Below, one piece after another: positions 25,002-32,377 of a DNA stretch of 64,000 nt. The notes under the pieces were generated by a model. The model saw only the letters and a list, made by a program, of their open reading frames with translations. It was not told the DNA's origin and ran no database searches. The first letter of the stretch is position 1, and each line of letters starts with the position of its first letter. The stretch is from the NCBI GenBank assembly GCA_963708235.1, contig OY970200.1, positions 2,170,001 through 2,234,000 on the forward strand. The letters are read 5' to 3'. The DNA is from G963708235 sp963708235 (GTDB lineage: Bacteria; Actinomycetota; Acidimicrobiia; Spongiisociales; UBA5794). The position numbers and the translations under genes are program-made.

Positions 25002-25517
25002 TCAGGGCCGCTCCCCGAAGTACACCCGGTCCGGGAGCGATCGTGCGACCTCGACGGCGGCGACGGTGCTGGCAGTGGTGATGAACTTGCCCCGCCACGC
25101 CACCGCATCGTCCACCGCATGCGCTCCTGCGCCCTGTAGGACCTCCATTGCCAGCCAGTGGCCCGTGGCGTCCTCGTTGGCCAGCAGCCCCGCAGCCGCC
25201 AACAGGAGCGATCCTGTGGACACACTGAGCACGTACGAGCTGACGGCGGATTGAGACCGGAGCCACTCGGTGACCCTGGGTTCCTCCATCATCCGCACCG
25301 ATCCGAGTCCTCCGGGGACCAGCAGCAGGTGGGACTCCTGGACATCGTCGAGGGTGACATCCGGCAGGAAGGACGAGAGCGGCTCGAACCCGTGGTAGGC
25401 AACTCGTTCCAGCCCGGCCATCCGTACCGTGATCGGCGCCCGTTCCCGGAGCGCCTCCAACGGGCCGAGCACCTCGCGGGACGTCACCCCGTTGAAGACC
25501 AGCACGGTTACATCCAT
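25002..25517 (-). CDS. DJ-1/PfpI-family protein lacking the nucleophilic cysteine
   Basis: A 171-residue class I glutamine-amidotransferase-like fold. The N-terminal VTVLVFNGVTSREVLGPLEAL and LLVPGG (65-70) match the DJ-1/PfpI group. The nucleophile elbow reads SVSTGSLLLAAAGLL, with S100 (codon tcc) where homologues have Cys (SVCTGSLLLAAAGLL). Ser is occasionally tolerated, but most catalysis in this family needs Cys, so it may be a binding protein or have changed chemistry. No AraC DNA-binding domain is attached. It is convergent with livF. Confidence 0.8.
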   Translation of the reverse strand: MDVTVLVFNGVTSREVLGPLEALRERAPITVRMAGLERVAYHGFEPLSSFLPDVTLDDVQESHLLLVPGGLGSVRMMEEPRVTEWLRSQSAVSSYVLSVSTGSLLLAAAGLLANEDATGHWLAMEVLQGAGAHAVDDAVAWRGKFITTASTVAAVEVARSLPDRVYFGERP

Positions 25518-25593
25518 CGGACGAGATTACCCCAGTCCCCGGGGCAACCCCCGGCCACGCCTGTTCCGGACACCTGCGAAGCGATCCCGGTGC

Positions 25594-26217
25594 TCAGCCG
25601 TTGAACCGGGGAACCCCGTCGTCGACGTCCTTGACCGAGTGCTGGCACTCACGCACCTGCTGGAACCCGGCGATCAGGATGGCGTCGTCGTAGGGGCCGA
25701 GCCGGGGCTTGCCGGCGTCGATCACCTTCTCGGCGGCGATGAACAGCCCGGAGATGCGCACCTGAGGTCGCATCTCGTCGATCTCGGGCTGTGCATCGAG
25801 CGAGCGTCGCATCTCCTCGATGTATCCCGCGGCACGCACCAGCCCGGTACGCACCTCGAGGATGAGCGGTTCGAGGATGGGATCATCGAGCTGGGCGAGC
25901 GCCACATCGAGCTCGGCGCTCCGCCCGCTGATCCGGTCGATCTGATCGGCGTAGAACGTCTTGCGGACCTCCACGTCGGGTTCCTCGACGCCGAAGGCCG
26001 AGAGCCCGTTCATGATCCCACCAACGTCCTTGACCCAGTCCCACAGCAGCGGGCAGAGCTGCGTCGCCGCCGCCGCAACGGCCTCGACGTCGGCGACGAC
26101 CTCGACGGGGACCGTCTCGTCGACGGCGCTCGGTGAACATGCCGCCAGGAGCATCGCCGCCGCGGCACCGGCCAGCAGGCTTCGAGGGGACATGGGCTTG
26201 GCGTCGTGCCTCGTCAT
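25594..26217 (-). CDS. Putative lipoprotein of unknown function
   Basis: A 207-residue protein with a signal peptide and lipobox LLAAC (lipidated C27 counting from ATG 26217). The mature part is mostly helical and acidic, with an even spread of Asp/Glu, few aromatics, and no motif I recognise. An internal ATG at 26193 would give a shorter signal peptide, and neither start has a good ribosome site. It lies downstream of livK on the same strand but beyond a strong hairpin, so it is probably a separate transcript. Confidence 0.6.
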   Translation of the reverse strand: MTRHDAKPMSPRSLLAGAAAAMLLAACSPSAVDETVPVEVVADVEAVAAAATQLCPLLWDWVKDVGGIMNGLSAFGVEEPDVEVRKTFYADQIDRISGRSAELDVALAQLDDPILEPLILEVRTGLVRAAGYIEEMRRSLDAQPEIDEMRPQVRISGLFIAAEKVIDAGKPRLGPYDDAILIAGFQQVRECQHSVKDVDDGVPRFNG

Positions 26218-26287
26218 GGTTGCCGAGTCTAGGAAGGGCCGATTTCCTGTCGCCCTCCCACCTGGTGAGCTCCCGGGCAATAGGAGA

Positions 26288-26313
26288 GGGCCGACCCCCG
26301 AAGGGGCCGGCCC
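26288..26313 (-). terminator. Terminator of livK
   Basis: On the minus strand GGGCCGGCCCC-TTCG-GGGGTCGGCCC forms an 11-bp stem (one G-T pair) closed by a UUCG tetraloop. It starts 27 nt after the livK stop. There is no clear U-tract, which is common in high-GC actinobacteria. Confidence 0.75.
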
Positions 26314-26339
26314 TCGATTACCACTGGTGTGGTGTCAGA

Positions 26340-27707
26340 TCAGGAAGCGAAGACGAATTCGTCCAGCTCCGAGTTCGGGGTCTCTCCACCGTCATAGGTG
26401 GCGATTCGGTACGAGGCCGCAGCCGGCTCACCGGCATCGACGAACTCGTAGGGACCACCGACACCGTCGTAGTCGATGTCCTCACCGGCGTCGACCAGGG
26501 CGACGCACTCTTCGTAGGAGGTGCACTTGGTGCCTCCACGAGTGACGTCGTTGATCTCAGCGGCGATGGCCGTCGGATCGTCGGAGCACGCCACGTGAGC
26601 GGCGAGCGCCGTGATGATCACGGCATCGTAGGTCTCGGCACCGTAGGCGAACACGCCACCAACGCCACCCTCATACGCACCGTCGAGACGGCTCGTGAAG
26701 TCGGAGATGGAGGACAGGTCCACGCTGGGCTCCGTGCCCCGCATGCCGGCGATGATGGACGGATCGGCCAGCTCGGCACCGATACCACCGATGTTGCCGT
26801 CAACGCCCCACACCTGCTTGGCGTCGGGACCGAGGCCCCGCTCGTTCAGCGTGGTGAGGATGTTGGCCGACTCGGCGAAGCCGATCACGACAATGGCATC
26901 CGGATCGGCGGAGACGATCTGATCGATCTCAGCGTCGAAGTTCTCCGTGTCCACCGCATAGGCGATGAACGGCTCCGGCGTACCACCGAGTGCGGTGAAG
27001 TTCTCGACGAACGAGTCGGCGAGACCCTGACCGTAGGACTCCTGGCGGAACAGGACGGCAGCCGTCTCTGCGCCACCCGCAGCCACCTGGTCGGCGAGGA
27101 CCTTGCCCTGGAGCAGGTCCGACGGAGCGGTACGGAAGTACAGCCCGTTGTCGTCGTAGGTGGTGAAGTCCGGCGACGTGTTGGCCGGGGAGAACATGAT
27201 CGTGTTGGCGCCAACAATCTTGTCGATGACCAACTTCGAGACGGCCGAAGAAGCCGCACCGACGATCACGTGAGCGCCGCCGGCGAGAAGCCGGTCGACC
27301 TCGGGGTTGGCGATGTCCTGGTTGGTGTCACCAGAGTCGCCCTCGATCAGGCTGACCTCGGTGCCAAGGGCGCCGCCGGCAGCATTGATGTCTTCAACAG
27401 CAAGACGGGCACCGGCAACCTCCGGTGGCCCGAGGAAGGCGAGGTCACCCGTGACGGGGAGCAGGGTCCCGACCACGAGCTGTCCGCCCTCAGCGCAGGC
27501 AACGCCTTCGGCGCCGGCAGTGGTGGTGGTCTCTTCGACCATCTCCGCGGTGGTGGTGGTCTCTTCGACCATCTCCGCAGTGGTGGTGGTCTCTTCGACT
27601 ACCGCCGCAGTGGTGGTGACGTCCCCACCCTCATCGTCGCCTCCGCATGCGGCCAATACCAGCACGAATGCAGTGAGCAACGCCAGAAGCTTGAGCGATC
27701 GCTTCAT
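26340..27707 (-). CDS. livK: LivK-type substrate-binding lipoprotein
   Basis: A 455-residue periplasmic-binding-type (type I fold) receptor. The signal peptide ends VLVLAAC (lipidated C21). A linker then contains three near-identical ten-residue repeats rich in Thr/Glu (VEETTTTAEM). The binding domain starts around residue 70 (VVGTLLPVTGDLAFLGPPEVAGARLAVEDINAAGG, in pieces) and keeps IGAASS-like and SFVENF segments of amino-acid receptors. Four Cys residues near the C-terminal half may form disulfides. It is the obvious partner of livHMGF, 1.4 kb away on the opposite strand. Ligand (branched-chain amino acid, amide, urea or other) is unknown. The ribosome site is GGAAAGGA. Confidence 0.92.
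   Translation of the reverse strand: MKRSLKLLALLTAFVLVLAACGGDDEGGDVTTTAAVVEETTTTAEMVEETTTTAEMVEETTTTAGAEGVACAEGGQLVVGTLLPVTGDLAFLGPPEVAGARLAVEDINAAGGALGTEVSLIEGDSGDTNQDIANPEVDRLLAGGAHVIVGAASSAVSKLVIDKIVGANTIMFSPANTSPDFTTYDDNGLYFRTAPSDLLQGKVLADQVAAGGAETAAVLFRQESYGQGLADSFVENFTALGGTPEPFIAYAVDTENFDAEIDQIVSADPDAIVVIGFAESANILTTLNERGLGPDAKQVWGVDGNIGGIGAELADPSIIAGMRGTEPSVDLSSISDFTSRLDGAYEGGVGGVFAYGAETYDAVIITALAAHVACSDDPTAIAAEINDVTRGGTKCTSYEECVALVDAGEDIDYDGVGGPYEFVDAGEPAAASYRIATYDGGETPNSELDEFVFAS
27521..27610 (-). repeat. Three 30-bp tandem repeats in livK
   Basis: Units at 27521-27550, 27551-27580 and 27581-27610 differ by a few bases and encode the Thr/Glu linker of the lipoprotein. The period is a multiple of three, so repeat number can vary without breaking the frame. 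Confidence 0.9.
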
Positions 27708-27737
27708 GTGTGTCCTTTCCCTCGTTGACGGGTCCGT

Positions 27738-27767
27738 GATCCGACTTGGGCTTTGTGCCGTCGGATC
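27738..27767 (-). promoter_or_regulatory. Hairpin just upstream of the livK ribosome site
   Basis: GATCCGAC (27767-27760 on the minus strand) pairs perfectly with GTCGGATC (27745-27738), and an inner GGC/GCC extends the stem to 11 bp with a CAA bulge. It ends about 31 nt before the ATG of livK and could act as a terminator without a U-run or as an expression platform for the upstream fold. Confidence 0.5.
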
Positions 27768-27854
27768 TCCGGATCGGGTGCAGATTACGCAGTCGGGGCC
27801 GTGGCACCAACCGGAATCTTGGTTTGTGTCATGTTTTGCGACCAGAAACGCGAA

Positions 27855-27929
27855 GAACCCGGAGATTTTCGGTGCCGGTGAGGCACCGCCACAAGGGACC
27901 AGCTTGTGGTCTCCGGGTTCCGGTGGTCC
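27855..27929 (-). ncRNA. Three-way-junction RNA in the livK leader, possible riboswitch
   Basis: Read on the minus strand. P1 is GAACCCGGAGA (27920-27910) with UCUCCGGGUUC (27865-27855), 11 bp without mismatch. P2 is CCACAAG/CUUGUGG (27909-27903, 27895-27889) with a 7-nt loop. P3 is CGGUGCC/GGCACCG (27888-27882, 27876-27870) with loop UCACC. P1-P2 and P2-P3 abut with no linker, and AAAA joins P3 to P1. The P2 loop bases UGGUCC are the exact complement of GGACCA at 27929-27924, just 5' of P1, allowing a 6-bp pseudoknot. It is not a fold I can name; function is inferred from its place in the leader of a transporter gene. Confidence 0.6.
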
Positions 27930-27947
27930 GAGTTGGAGTCGCCACCT

Positions 27948-27997
27948 GTCCCCGCAGGAGCGGGAGACGACATCCCCAGAAGTCTTTTCGACCTGGG
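27948..27997 (-). promoter_or_regulatory. Two hairpins between the leader ORF and the three-way junction
   Basis: On the minus strand CCCAGGTC-GAAAA-GAC-TT-CTGGG (27997-27975) forms 8 bp with a 2-nt bulge. GTC-T-CCCGC-TCCT-GCGGG-GAC (27968-27948) forms 8 bp with one bulge. They continue the run of local hairpins in the livK leader. Confidence 0.45.
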
Positions 27998-28005
27998 CCT
28001 TGCGC

Positions 28006-28050
28006 CTAGCGCTCGGCCACCTCCAGGGTCCTATGAGAACTTTCACTCAT
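28006..28050 (-). CDS. Putative 14-residue leader peptide upstream of livK
   Basis: The ORF MSESSHRTLEVAER is preceded by AGAAAGGAGGTG (28070-28059), a complete match to the 16S rRNA 3' end complement, 10 nt before the ATG. Such a strong site for so small an ORF suggests that ribosome loading itself is used. The first codons lie inside a hairpin: GGTCC/GGACC (28059-28055, 28031-28027) plus ATGAG/CTCAT (28050-28046, 28037-28033). It ends about 300 nt before livK. There is no evidence of a functional peptide. Confidence 0.4.
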   Translation of the reverse strand: MSESSHRTLEVAER

Positions 28051-28209
28051 TCTTGGACCACCTCCTTTCTCTGGTACCTGGATTGTGCCACATCAGCGGA
28101 CTTTGCGCATGGTTCCGTCGGCCCAGTTGCCGGGAACGGTCCTGGGGACGTGTTTCCGGTCACCCGTCCGGAGCACCCGCCGCCAGGCTCGCCGCCGGTG
28201 GGCGACCCC

Positions 28210-28215
28210 TAACAT
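28210..28215 (+). promoter_or_regulatory. Possible -10 box of the phosphofructokinase gene
   Basis: TAACAT fits TANNNT. Transcription would start near 28222, giving a leader of about 45 nt that ends in a GAGGGGCGAGC ribosome site before the GTG. No good -35 is visible. Confidence 0.35.
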
Positions 28216-28266
28216 CCCCCCAGGTCGCGTCCGGACCGGACGGCGACGCACGAGCGAGGGGCGAGC

Positions 28267-29385
28267 GTGGGTAAGAGCATCGGCATCCTGACCGCCGGCG
28301 GGGATTCGCCCGGTCTCAACGCCGCCATCCGTGGCATCGGCAAGTCGGCGATCCGGGCCCACGACATGCATGTCATCGGCTTCCGCGACGGCTTCCGCGG
28401 TCTGGTCCACAACCGCCATGTCCGCCTCGACGGGGACGCCCTCTCCGGGATCCTGATCAAGGGCGGAACCATCCTCGGCACCAGCCGCGAGAAGCCGCAC
28501 AAGATGGAGATCGGCGGCAAGGTCATGGACATGACCGATGTGGTCCTGGAGAACTTCGCCGCCCACGGGCTCGATGCGCTGATCTGCCTGGGCGGAGGGG
28601 GCACCGCCAAGAACGCCCTCCGGCTGTTCGAGCGGGGTCTCCCGGTGCTGACCCTCCCCAAGACGATCGACAACGACGTGTACGGCACCGATGTCTCCTT
28701 CGGTTTCGATACCGCCCTCGGGATCGCCACCGAGGCGATCGACCGCCTCCACTCGACCGCCCACTCCCACCACCGCATCATCGTGGTGGAGGTGATGGGT
28801 CACAACACCGGGTGGCTGGCGCTGGGATCGGGTCTGGCGGGGGGCGCCGATGTGATCCTGATCCCGGAGATCCCCTACGAGGTGGAATCGATCGCTTCGT
28901 CGATTCTGGAACGGAAGGCGGCGGGCAGCACCTTCAGCATCGTCGTCGTCTCGGAGGGCGCCGTTCCCCGCCCCGAGCGGGAGCCGGCGACGCCGGACGG
29001 ACCCGGCAGCCACGACGCCACCGAAGCTGCCATCCCCGAACCGGCCGATGCCTCACCGCAACCCGCCGAACCGCACGGCACCGATCATCTCGCCCGCCGC
29101 CTCGAGGTGCTCACCGGGCTCGAAGCGCGCGTCACCATCCTCGGTCACGTCCAGCGCGGCGGCGCCCCCTCCCCGGCCGACCGGGTGCTGGCCACCCGGC
29201 TGGGGACCGCCGCCACCCGCCTGGTTGCCGCCGGGGTCAGCGGGGTCATGGTCGCCTCGAACGGTCAGGACATCGTCCCGGTGCCCCTCGAAGAGGTGGC
29301 CGGAAGACGGCGTACGGTCCCGATGGACCATCACTGGCTCCGGTCGGCGCGCGCCCTCGGCGTGGGCTTCGGCGACGAGGGCTGA
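28267..29385 (+). CDS. 6-phosphofructokinase family protein
   Basis: A 372-residue phosphofructokinase. The N-terminal ILTAGGDSPGLNAAIRG holds the donor-binding GGDS (11-14), PKTIDND (131-137) contains the catalytic Asp, and VMGHNTGWLAL, PEIPYE and LGHVQRGGAPSPADR are typical. Where ATP-PFKs have GGDG, this protein has LGGGGT (108-113), and it has Lys (PKTIDND) where E. coli PfkA has Gly. The second position of the GGDG/GGDD pair is Gly, which points to ATP rather than pyrophosphate, but the lost Asp makes donor prediction uncertain. A Pro/Ala/Glu-rich insert of about 45 residues (near 238-285) is not normal for the family. The GTG start follows GAGGGGCG. Confidence 0.85.
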   Translation: MGKSIGILTAGGDSPGLNAAIRGIGKSAIRAHDMHVIGFRDGFRGLVHNRHVRLDGDALSGILIKGGTILGTSREKPHKMEIGGKVMDMTDVVLENFAAHGLDALICLGGGGTAKNALRLFERGLPVLTLPKTIDNDVYGTDVSFGFDTALGIATEAIDRLHSTAHSHHRIIVVEVMGHNTGWLALGSGLAGGADVILIPEIPYEVESIASSILERKAAGSTFSIVVVSEGAVPRPEREPATPDGPGSHDATEAAIPEPADASPQPAEPHGTDHLARRLEVLTGLEARVTILGHVQRGGAPSPADRVLATRLGTAATRLVAAGVSGVMVASNGQDIVPVPLEEVAGRRRTVPMDHHWLRSARALGVGFGDEG

Positions 29386-29563
29386 GCCGCCGCATCGGTC
29401 CGTCCGCCCGGTTGGGGTCAACCGGACAGCACCGGCCACTCAGGACGCCATTGGGTAAATCTGGTGCTCAGCGCTCCCCCGACCACTACCGTTGGAAGCT
29501 CCGGGGGCGTCAACCGTCCCGACCGGTACCATTGCCCACCCCCAACCTCTTGGAGTCCATCCG

Positions 29564-31516
29564 ATGCCCAGGTTCACCTTCCGACGCTCGATGGCGATCA
29601 CCGCATCGCTTGCCATCACGGTGTTTGCCGGGGGGGTGGCAGCGCCGGCCGGTGCGGAGAGTGTCGGCTCGGGGTTGGGCAGGGCCGTCCAGGACCAACC
29701 CGCCCAGGACCGGGCCGTCGAGTTCGATCCCGTCGACGACCCGCTGGCCGGGGACGTCACGGCCGATGACCTGTGGGGTCCGGCGGCGGGTGATCGGCTG
29801 CACAACCGGGTCGAGGTGGCGTCCGACATGGTCACCGCCCCGGTGCCGCAGGCATCCCAGTTCGCCGCCCAGGGTGTCGAGTTCACCGGAGATCCGCTCG
29901 GTCTGGCGGTATACCCGCTCGAGACCCGCCGCTACTCCCTCGGTACCGACCGTCTCGGGGTCTACCTGTGTTCGGGGCCTCAGATGAATGCCGGGCTCAA
30001 CCTGGCGTCGGTCACCGCCACCCTCAACGGCCCGGTCAAGCAGTACTTCACCCAGGCCTCCGGCGGGGCGTACACCCTCAATTTCGTCGCCCGCAAGGCC
30101 ATCACTGTCACGCAGGCTGATATCAACCGATACTCGAGTGAGTTCCGGCCCGAGCACTACGCCTGCGCCGACAAGGTGGCCTCGGCGCCGGGGTCGACGA
30201 CGGACAATGGCGCCTACATCGTTGCCAACAACACCAGCAACGGTGGGCTCGCCGGGTCCGGCTTCTATTGCCCCCTCCCCTGCTCGTCCTCCTCGGCACC
30301 GAATCGGTTCCCGGCAAACGATCGGTGGGGAGTGATCGACGGCGGATCGGTCGGACCCCAGGGCCAAACCAGCACCCCGCATCTCACCACCGCCATCCAC
30401 GAGTTGGGGCACATGATCGGGTGGCCCCATAGCAATTCCGGCGGATTCGACGAGTACGACAACGCCATCGATGTGATGTCGGCGAACAGCCCGGCAAGCC
30501 TCGACCCCTGGGACCGGGCCGACGACGGGTATGCGAGCATCGCCTGGAACCGGTACCGGGCGGGCTGGATCCAGCCCAACCAGGTGTTTGTCTACCGCGG
30601 CGGGGTCCGAACGGTCAAGATCGCCCCCGCCGGGCGGTCCGGGACCCAGATGGTCGTCTTCCCCACCGGCAACAAGTACGCCTTCGCCACGCTCGACGCC
30701 CGACGCAGCATCGGCTACGACCAACACCTCCCGACCTCGTTCCAGGGGGTCACCACCCACTACATCCAGCAACTGGGCGACTGTGTGTTCTCCGGCCCAT
30801 CGGTCTGTTGGGGGCTCAACTCCGGCATCTTCACCTACCCTCCGGCGCCGTACTCGCTCCGACATGTGACCAAGCCAGGACAGTCGAAGCGAATGAACCA
30901 CCCCGACGGGTTCCGGTTGCTCGCCCACGGAGCCAAGGTCAACGTCACCGGCGGGGACAACAGCGGATACACGGTGCGGATCATCGGGTTCTCCGACACC
31001 GCCTCGTCGGTGTTCCTCGACGACATCATCTGGCTCGCCGAGACCGGGATCACCAAGGGCTGCAACGACACCGGCTTCTGCCCGACCGGGTCGGTGACCA
31101 GAGGTCAGATGGCGGCGTTCCTCACCCGAGCGCTCAAGCTTCCTCCAGGCGGGAACCAGGGGTTCAAGGACATCGGCGGCAACACCTTCGCCGCCGACAT
31201 CAACGCCCTGGCCAGGGCGGGGATCACCAAGGGCTGCAACCCCCCGGCGAACGACCGGTTCTGTCCCGACGAGTCGGTCACCCGCGGGCAGATGGCGGCG
31301 TTCCTGGTCCGGGCGTTCGATCTGCCCAAGGGACCGGCGCAGGGATTCACCGACACCCGATCGAGCGTATTCCGCACCGACATCGACAGCCTCGCCCGGG
31401 TCGGGATCACCAAGGGTTGCAACCCGCCCTCCAACTCGAAGTTCTGTCCGACCGAGTCGGTCAGTCGGGGTCAGATGGCCGCATTCCTCAAGCGTGGCGC
31501 CCCCTACCTCCCCTGA
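29564..31516 (+). CDS. Secreted zinc metalloprotease with three SLH-like repeats
   Basis: A 650-residue exported protein. The signal peptide (1-31) ends PAGA. The protease core contains HELGHMIGWPH, i.e. H279-E280-x2-H283-x5-H289 in the extended HExxHxxGxxH form, and a Met-turn at IDVMS (M305), placing it with the metzincin/M6-like secreted proteases. Many Cys residues suggest disulfides. The last about 165 residues are three SLH-like repeats, each with a GITKGC-N...FCP and RGQMAAFL pattern, which would hold the enzyme on the cell wall. The ATG at 29564 follows TTGGAG. This SLH variant with paired Cys is typical of Acidimicrobiia-like genomes. Confidence 0.88.
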   Translation: MPRFTFRRSMAITASLAITVFAGGVAAPAGAESVGSGLGRAVQDQPAQDRAVEFDPVDDPLAGDVTADDLWGPAAGDRLHNRVEVASDMVTAPVPQASQFAAQGVEFTGDPLGLAVYPLETRRYSLGTDRLGVYLCSGPQMNAGLNLASVTATLNGPVKQYFTQASGGAYTLNFVARKAITVTQADINRYSSEFRPEHYACADKVASAPGSTTDNGAYIVANNTSNGGLAGSGFYCPLPCSSSSAPNRFPANDRWGVIDGGSVGPQGQTSTPHLTTAIHELGHMIGWPHSNSGGFDEYDNAIDVMSANSPASLDPWDRADDGYASIAWNRYRAGWIQPNQVFVYRGGVRTVKIAPAGRSGTQMVVFPTGNKYAFATLDARRSIGYDQHLPTSFQGVTTHYIQQLGDCVFSGPSVCWGLNSGIFTYPPAPYSLRHVTKPGQSKRMNHPDGFRLLAHGAKVNVTGGDNSGYTVRIIGFSDTASSVFLDDIIWLAETGITKGCNDTGFCPTGSVTRGQMAAFLTRALKLPPGGNQGFKDIGGNTFAADINALARAGITKGCNPPANDRFCPDESVTRGQMAAFLVRAFDLPKGPAQGFTDTRSSVFRTDIDSLARVGITKGCNPPSNSKFCPTESVSRGQMAAFLKRGAPYLP

Positions 31517-31591
31517 GGGTTGCGACTGCTCTCCAGCCCGGCCACGGAGACCCGACCGGGCGCCCCGCTGCCGTAAGTACCTGGTCGACGC

Positions 31592-31627
31592 ACCGAGTTG
31601 GGTCACCCGACCTGTACCCAACTCGGT
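31592..31627 (+). terminator. Inverted repeat after the metalloprotease gene
   Basis: ACCGAGTTGGGT (31592-31603) and ACCCAACTCGGT (31616-31627) are perfect 12-bp arms with a 12-nt spacer, 75 bp after the stop codon. It probably ends the protease transcript; the wide loop also permits an operator role for the pilin gene downstream. Confidence 0.55.
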
Positions 31628-31751
31628 CCGCAGGTGAGACGATGGGCCCGGTCAGGTCCGGTGACCACAAACCGGCCCTTCAGATGGCTGCCAGGCAAAG
31701 ATTCCGACGGCGTGGGTGAACCTGCGCAGTCAACGTCGGGTAGGGGGAACG

Positions 31752-32081
31752 ATGGGCCGTCACCGGTCCTGTGCCGTGTGGACGAACAACGACGAGGCAG
31801 GTGACACGATCGCTGGATCAAACCCCCACCGCACCTCACCGCACCGAGGCAGGGGCGCTTCGCCTCGCCGGGTATCGGGACGGTCCTCAGCTGGCACCGT
31901 CGGAGGCATTCGACGCCATCTGGGCCGTATCGGTCTGCCGCTGGAGGAGCGCGGCGCCTCGCTGGCCGAGTACGGGATCCTCGCTTTCGTGGTGAGCGTC
32001 GCCGCCATCGGTACGGTCGCCCTGATCGGTCCCAAGCTGGTCACCCTCCTCGACACCGCCCGCCAGTCGATGTTTCCGTAA
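31752..32081 (+). CDS. Flp/type IVb pilin-like protein with long basic N-terminus
   Basis: A 109-residue protein. The last about 45 residues match Flp-type prepilins: EERGASLAEYGILAFVVSVAAIGTVALIG has the G-A-S-L-x-E-Y processing motif (cleavage after Gly, Glu at +5 and Tyr at +6) followed by one hydrophobic helix. Flp prepilins normally carry a leader of about 10-20 residues, whereas here about 65 Arg/Ser/Gly-rich residues precede it. The ATG at 31752 has AGGGGG five bases upstream; a GTG at 31716 is possible, and no canonical start lies closer to the pilin motif. No tad assembly genes are adjacent, so it is either an outlying pilin gene or a pilin-like membrane peptide. Confidence 0.6.
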   Translation: MGRHRSCAVWTNNDEAGDTIAGSNPHRTSPHRGRGASPRRVSGRSSAGTVGGIRRHLGRIGLPLEERGASLAEYGILAFVVSVAAIGTVALIGPKLVTLLDTARQSMFP

Positions 32082-32377
32082 CCACCCGGCGCCCGGTACA
32101 TCGACCATCGGCCGCAACGACCCCTGCTACGCCCATCCCGCCCGTGCGCCACGCGGCACCCAAGTGCACGCAGGCGCCGACACCTCTCGTCCCTCGAGCT
32201 CGGTGGTGCGTGACCGGTCTGCCCCGATCGGGCCCCACCGCCGGTCCGTCGTTGGTGCGGTGACCGGTCAGGAACTCGACCGGGCGCCATGGTGGCGGTC
32301 GACGAGGGTCCGGGGCAGAGGACGCGACTCGGGCCCCGGGTCTCGCCTGGCGGCGGCTCCGGGGCCCGAGCGGTCGG

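Larger units (their letters stand above)
27708..28266 (-). other. Intergenic region carrying the structured livK leader (559 bp)
   Basis: This gap between the divergent livK (minus) and phosphofructokinase (plus) genes contains, on the minus strand from 28066 downwards: a strong ribosome site with a 14-codon ORF, a hairpin spanning that ORF start, two more hairpins, a three-way junction with a possible pseudoknot, and a final hairpin 31 nt before the livK ATG. Parts of it are less GC-rich than the surrounding genes. A weak extended -10-like TGGCACAAT (28090-28082) could start the transcript. Confidence 0.6.
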
